NCBI GenBank assembly: GCA_035771165.1
Contig: JAWNZC010000372.1
Coordinates: 1,583,501-1,647,500 of the forward strand
From: Paragorgia papillata
Taxonomy: Eukaryota; Cnidaria; Anthozoa; Scleralcyonacea; Coralliidae
Reading direction: 5' to 3'
DNA: 64,000 bases
The notes beneath the pieces were generated by a model, which saw nothing but the letters and a program-made list of their open reading frames with translations, ran no database searches and was not told where the DNA came from. This document shows positions 59,150 through 64,000 of the stretch, one piece after another. Both the position numbers and the translations under genes were made by a program. The stretch's first letter is position 1; every line of letters starts with the position of its first letter.

Positions 59150-61909
59150 GGCGATGATTTATTCACGTCAGCTTAGCGCTGAAATCACTTGGGAATATCC
59201 CTTCAATCGACGCAATGCATGTAGACGAAAGTTTCTTAAGTCTAAAGTTCGCTATTACTCTAATACGGATGCAGAGTTTAACATTGAAAAAACCCTGGTC
59301 CACTTCGAACAGACTCGACTTCCAAAAGTCGTCCAAATGTTATTACTAAAAATCATGGTTCGAATGTTGGCACTTTGGATGCATCCCGCATTCCAGTCCG
59401 GGTTACCGATAGAATTGGTGTTTACAACAAATTCCGGTATTGTGAGGAACGTCAGTTCTGCCCAATGAACTGTGTTAATATACCATTGTCTCTGAGTAAT
59501 TATTATCACAATCGATCCACACCAACATTCAAACTTTGTACAATGAATGTTAGATCTGTTAAAAATAAATCCGCGGATTTTACTGATTACGTTTGTTCTT
59601 GTAAAGCTGATCTGTTCGCTTTGACCGAAATATGGCTAACAAACAATGAAACTGTCCACAAGAGAGAAATTACACCAGATGGTTTACAATCTGATTAGTC
59701 ATTCTCGAGTTAACCGGTGGGGGGTGGAACGGCGCTGTTGTACAATCAGACTTAAAGGAGATAAATTGCAGTGGATGAGCGGAGATTGTTTGAATATCTA
59801 GAGTCGATTGTTTGTTTGGGTGCTTTTAGAGGGCGATTAATCATCATTTATCGTCCTCCATCGTCTTGACCAAAATCACCCTGTTACACCGGCAATGTTT
59901 GTATCAGATTTTACTGACTATTTGGAATCCATCATTTTGTCATCTAAGCCGTTTATTATAACGGGCGATTTTAATATTCATGTTGATGATAGACAAAATC
60001 TTGATTCGGTCAAATTCCTTGATTTGCTAGAATCCATGGGCTTACAACAACATGTCGATCAACCGACACATGAACATGGGCATACACTTGACCTTGTTAA
60101 AACTCGTCAAGTGGACAGTCTAATCATTGGAACGCCGATGACGGACCGACTATTTTCTGACCACATATCGATGATAACCACGCTAAGATCGACTAAACCA
60201 TCTATAACAGTTAAGGAGCATAACTACAGGAAAATCAAATCCAATGATATTAATTCATTAAAAAACGACCTTGCGGAGTCCGACTTGTGTAAACGTACTC
60301 CTGATGAGTTAAACGACCTTGTTGATTGTTCAACTCCACATTGGAAAAATTATTAGATAAACATGCTCCACTTCAGACAAAACGTGTTTCAGTCAGACCC
60401 CGAGTACCTTGGTATAATGAAGAAATCTTGATGGCTGAGAGAAAGCGAAGGAAAGCAGAGAGAATGTGGTGTACCACTAAATCTGCTGCGGAACTCAATC
60501 ATTATAAAATCAGTAGAAATTTCGCAACAAATTTAATGAACAAAGCTCGTACCGATTACTATAAGAATATTATAGAAGAAAATAGTAATGACCAGGTTAA
60601 ACTTTTTAAAGTAACGAAACAACTTTTCACCGAATCAAAAGATTTAGAACTAGATTAGAACTGCTTTTCCAGAATTATCGGCCTGTCAGTAATTCACCGT
60701 TCATGTCAAAGGTTACAGAAAGGGCTGTTTTTGCACAAACTCATCAGCATATGATGTCAAATAGCCTGTATCCATTACTGCAGTCAGCTTACAGGCAGAA
60801 TCACAGCACAGAAACGGCGTCATTGAAAGTTAGGAATGACATACTTATGAAAATGAATTCTCAGAATGTTGTTCTCTTGGTATTATTAGATCTTAGTGCG
60901 TTTGACACAGTAGATCATACGATACTCCTAAATAGGCTTCATTCTAAACTTGGTATAACTGGCAAACCTTTAGATTGGTTTGCATCATACCTCACTAACA
61001 GGAGTCAACACATCTATATTTCAGGTGTATTATTTCCAGTTAAATTGTGGCGTCCCTCATGGATCTTGTCTTGGTCCCTTGCTTTATATCATTTATCCCT
61101 CCAAACTGTTCGATATTATTGAAAACCATTTCCAGATGCTCATTGCTTTGCAGATGACACCCAGCTATATTTGTCATTTAAGCCGGATAGCTAACTTGAT
61201 CAAGATGAAGCCTTAGCTACTATGGAAAATTGTATACGAGATATCCGCTCACGGATTGAGGAATGATAAACTTTTACTTAACGATGGAAAAACCGAATTT
61301 CTTATTATAGGTATAAAACAGCAACTCGCCAAAGTTACTATTTCTCATATCAACATCAGTGATACAGCTGTAGATAAGCCGAAGAGCGTTAGAAACCTAG
61401 GGTTCTGGTTCAACGAAAAATTCACCATGGAAACGCACATTAACAAAGTATGCAAAGAGCTTTCTATCATCTGCACAATATTAGAAAAATTAGAAAATAT
61501 CTGTCTCGTGACTCAGCGGAGATTCTGGTTTATGCATTTATTACCACACGGCTGGATTACTGCAATGGTTTATTGTTTGGTTTGCCGCAGTATCAGCTAG
61601 CCAAATTACAATGAGTACAGAATGCAGCGGCCAGGCTTATTTGTAAATTACCTAGATTCTGTCATATTACACCTGTCCTCTGTAATCTCCACTGGCTTCC
61701 GATTAATAATCGTATTGAATTCACCACCTGGTAAATCACTTGCAACATTAGGAGATAGGGCGTTTGCATTTGCAGCCCCGAAACTATGGAACTCAGGGAA
61801 ATTAGAAACATTAATTCTTTATCAATTTTTAAGAGTCACATTAAGACCTTTCTTTTTAAATGCGCTTTTAACCTATAGTCATGTTCTATATATTTGTAAC
61901 ATTTTATGA
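59150..61909 (+). mobile_element. LINE D (CR1/L2-like), decayed
   Basis: Plus strand: endonuclease pieces at 59520-59690 (TMNVRSVKNKSADF, LTEIWLT) and 59895-60356 (ITGDFNIHVDD, TLDLVKTRQ, SDHISMIT); linker at 60326-60658 (VPWYNEEI, RRKAERMW); RT at 60680-61216 (NYRPVSNSPFMSKVTERAV, YRQNHSTETASLKV, LLDLSAFDTVDHTILL, NCGVPHGSCLGPLLY) and thumb at 61256-61909 (LNDGKTEFLIIG, RNLGFWFNEKF, APKLWN). Frame broken at least seven times; one residue is missing in the first catalytic block. Confidence 0.8.
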
Positions 61910-61945
61910 TGACTGTAATATTTTACTTTCACTGGTTTGTAAATA

Positions 61946-62640
<695 letters not shown>

Positions 62641-62662
62641 AGAAAGAAAGAAGAATAAGATT

Positions 62663-62806
62663 AGTATAGCATAGCATAGCATAGCATTAGCATTAGCATT
62701 AGCATTAGCATTAGCATTAGCATTAGCATTAGCATTAGCATTAGCATTAGCATTAGCATTAGCATTAGCATTAGCATTAGCATAGTATAGTATAGTATAG
62801 TATAGT
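62663..62806. repeat. AGCATT hexamer array with pentamer edges
   Basis: TAGCA units, then about 17 copies of ATTAGC, then TAGTA units. Any open frame here is a repeat artefact. Confidence 0.95.
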
Positions 62807-63560
62807 ACAGGGCAACCAGGATCTGGGACACAACCCTGGACGCGTTTCGACCTTCTGGTGGTCTCATCAGCAGGGATTCGGGGTTGGTAGTCAATGTAAA
62901 TAAGTCAATTGTTGGAAGAGAAATAGTAATCGTTATCGACACAATATATTAGACGAGTGCTTACCAAACTTGTTGTGTGTTTTAGGTAGTCTAACGCATT
63001 TAAAAATCTTGGAGTAGAGTAGGAAGGTAGCAGTAGTAGAGTTGTTGTAGCAGTTTAGTAGAAGAAACAAAACATCACACTCCTTTGTCAGTCGTCGGGT
63101 ATGTAATAGGATGTCCGTATGTTAAAGAAAGGTTAAGTCTTTGTGTCATTCGTTTCCAGGTCACATTGCTATTAACGAAGTGATGAGCTCGTTTCAAGCC
63201 TAATTTTATGGGAACCAAAACATGGAACTCTAAATAGAGGTCGGAAACCACATTTATGAACAAGTTGGAGTAAGACATGTGTCTGGAATCGGAGGATCTA
63301 CACACGGTGATGATGAACAGGGAACAATGGTCGGAGATTGCAAAAGCCAACACTACTCGGTCCTAAAAGCCGCTATTTCATGCATTTTGGAGTGTGATTT
63401 TACAGAATTCTTGTTGGGTTCACATAATGGTTTAAGTTTAGAGTTAGTGACTTAGTGTTAAGGTTATAAAGGATGTGATTTGGGTTAGGCAGTAGGGTTC
63501 TGTTCTGGTGGTTCGAGACTTACCTTCCAGTATTAACTGGTATAATGTATTAACTGCAAA
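62807..63560. other. No gene; possible Penelope-type end
   Basis: CGCGTTTCGACCTTCTGGTGG near 62840 resembles Penelope terminal sequences. Otherwise nothing is recognised. Confidence 0.35.
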
Positions 63561-64000
63561 ATTACTTTTCCTGGGAGGATGGGGCAAGATCAATTCATGG
63601 AGGGGGGGGGGGGGACTAGGCGGGGGGGGGTGAAAAAGCCTTCCCCCTGCAGCTTGTATGTTAGATATAGGAAATGCAAACCAAACATGTACTATTTAAG
63701 GTAAAAAGTTTGGTACATGTACTCTTTTATTGTTATGATTGATGTGACGATCGTAGAGCAGACAATTAAATTTAATACGCATTCCATTAGGAAAGTCGAA
63801 AATTATCTAACCAAGATAAATAACGATTATGAAGAAATACAACTATACAACTCCACAAATTCAAGAAGGAAACTCAAGAAATTTTACAAAGGCAGACGAA
63901 CCAACCTCCACCATCATTTGAATATTCAAATGTTGTATATAAAGATATCCCTAGGGGAAAAAAGCACTGTCACGATAAAGCTACCTGTACAAAAGTTTTC
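63561..64000. other. No gene; G-run low complexity
   Basis: Contains a G14 run at about 63601-63614 and a G8 run at about 63622. No coding signal. Confidence 0.5.

Noticed and set aside
62661..62942. Open frame of alternating Met-Leu on minus
   Set aside because: Produced by the ATTAGC hexamer array; no coding signal.

Overview
This is animal nuclear DNA, probably from a cnidarian (anthozoan-like). The evidence is spliceosomal GT/AG introns at 38849-39624, 41335-41419 and 41671-41766, many decayed animal retrotransposons, and a hairpin repeat at 37796-37936 of a kind I associate from memory with anthozoan genomes. No ordinary host gene is visible; almost everything is mobile DNA nested in mobile DNA.

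The centrepiece is a 32,182-bp Polinton/adintovirus-like integrated virus at 6120-38301. It has about 237-bp terminal inverted repeats, 5'-AG...CT-3' ends and a 5-bp GGGAC target duplication. It carries a complete core gene set: retroviral-type integrase (13554-14439), penton-like minor capsid protein (14436-15376), double-jelly-roll major capsid protein (16494-17780), adenovirus-type cysteine protease (19353-19941), FtsK/A32-type packaging ATPase (20760-21388, minus) and protein-primed family B DNA polymerase (21426-25484, minus). Most long core genes are split by one- or two-base frameshifts, usually in A/T homopolymers. The copy is therefore either a young decaying provirus or affected by homopolymer errors in the assembly.

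The core is flanked by unusual accessory genes. The left arm (6.4-13.5 kb) has a tRNA-like gene with an enlarged anticodon loop, an eight-member tandem array built from three small gene families, and several orphan genes. The right arm (25.5-36.7 kb) has a SET-domain protein, a DEDD-exonuclease-like protein, a Fic-domain protein next to a tail-anchored Bcl-2-like candidate, a small secreted Cys-rich protein, a 47-bp minisatellite and a field of direct and inverted repeats. Two accessory families have a member in each arm.

The virus sits inside the coding exon of a DDE-type DNA transposon (5535-43071; TTA duplication, GGCC ends; about 5.35 kb without the virus). That transposon sits in the 3' end of a non-LTR retrotransposon (5340-5531 plus 43075-45440). 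Outside this nest, the left flank holds a Penelope-like element (about 740-2690) and a Ty3/Gypsy pol relic (2838-4920). The right flank holds a nearly intact CR1-like LINE with a PHD finger and a 2A-like motif (46168-50212), Penelope-derived inverted repeats, a LINE split by a BEL/Pao element (52797-57238) and by a 599-bp hAT-type MITE (52089-52687), a further LINE (59150-61909), an RTE-like fragment and microsatellites.
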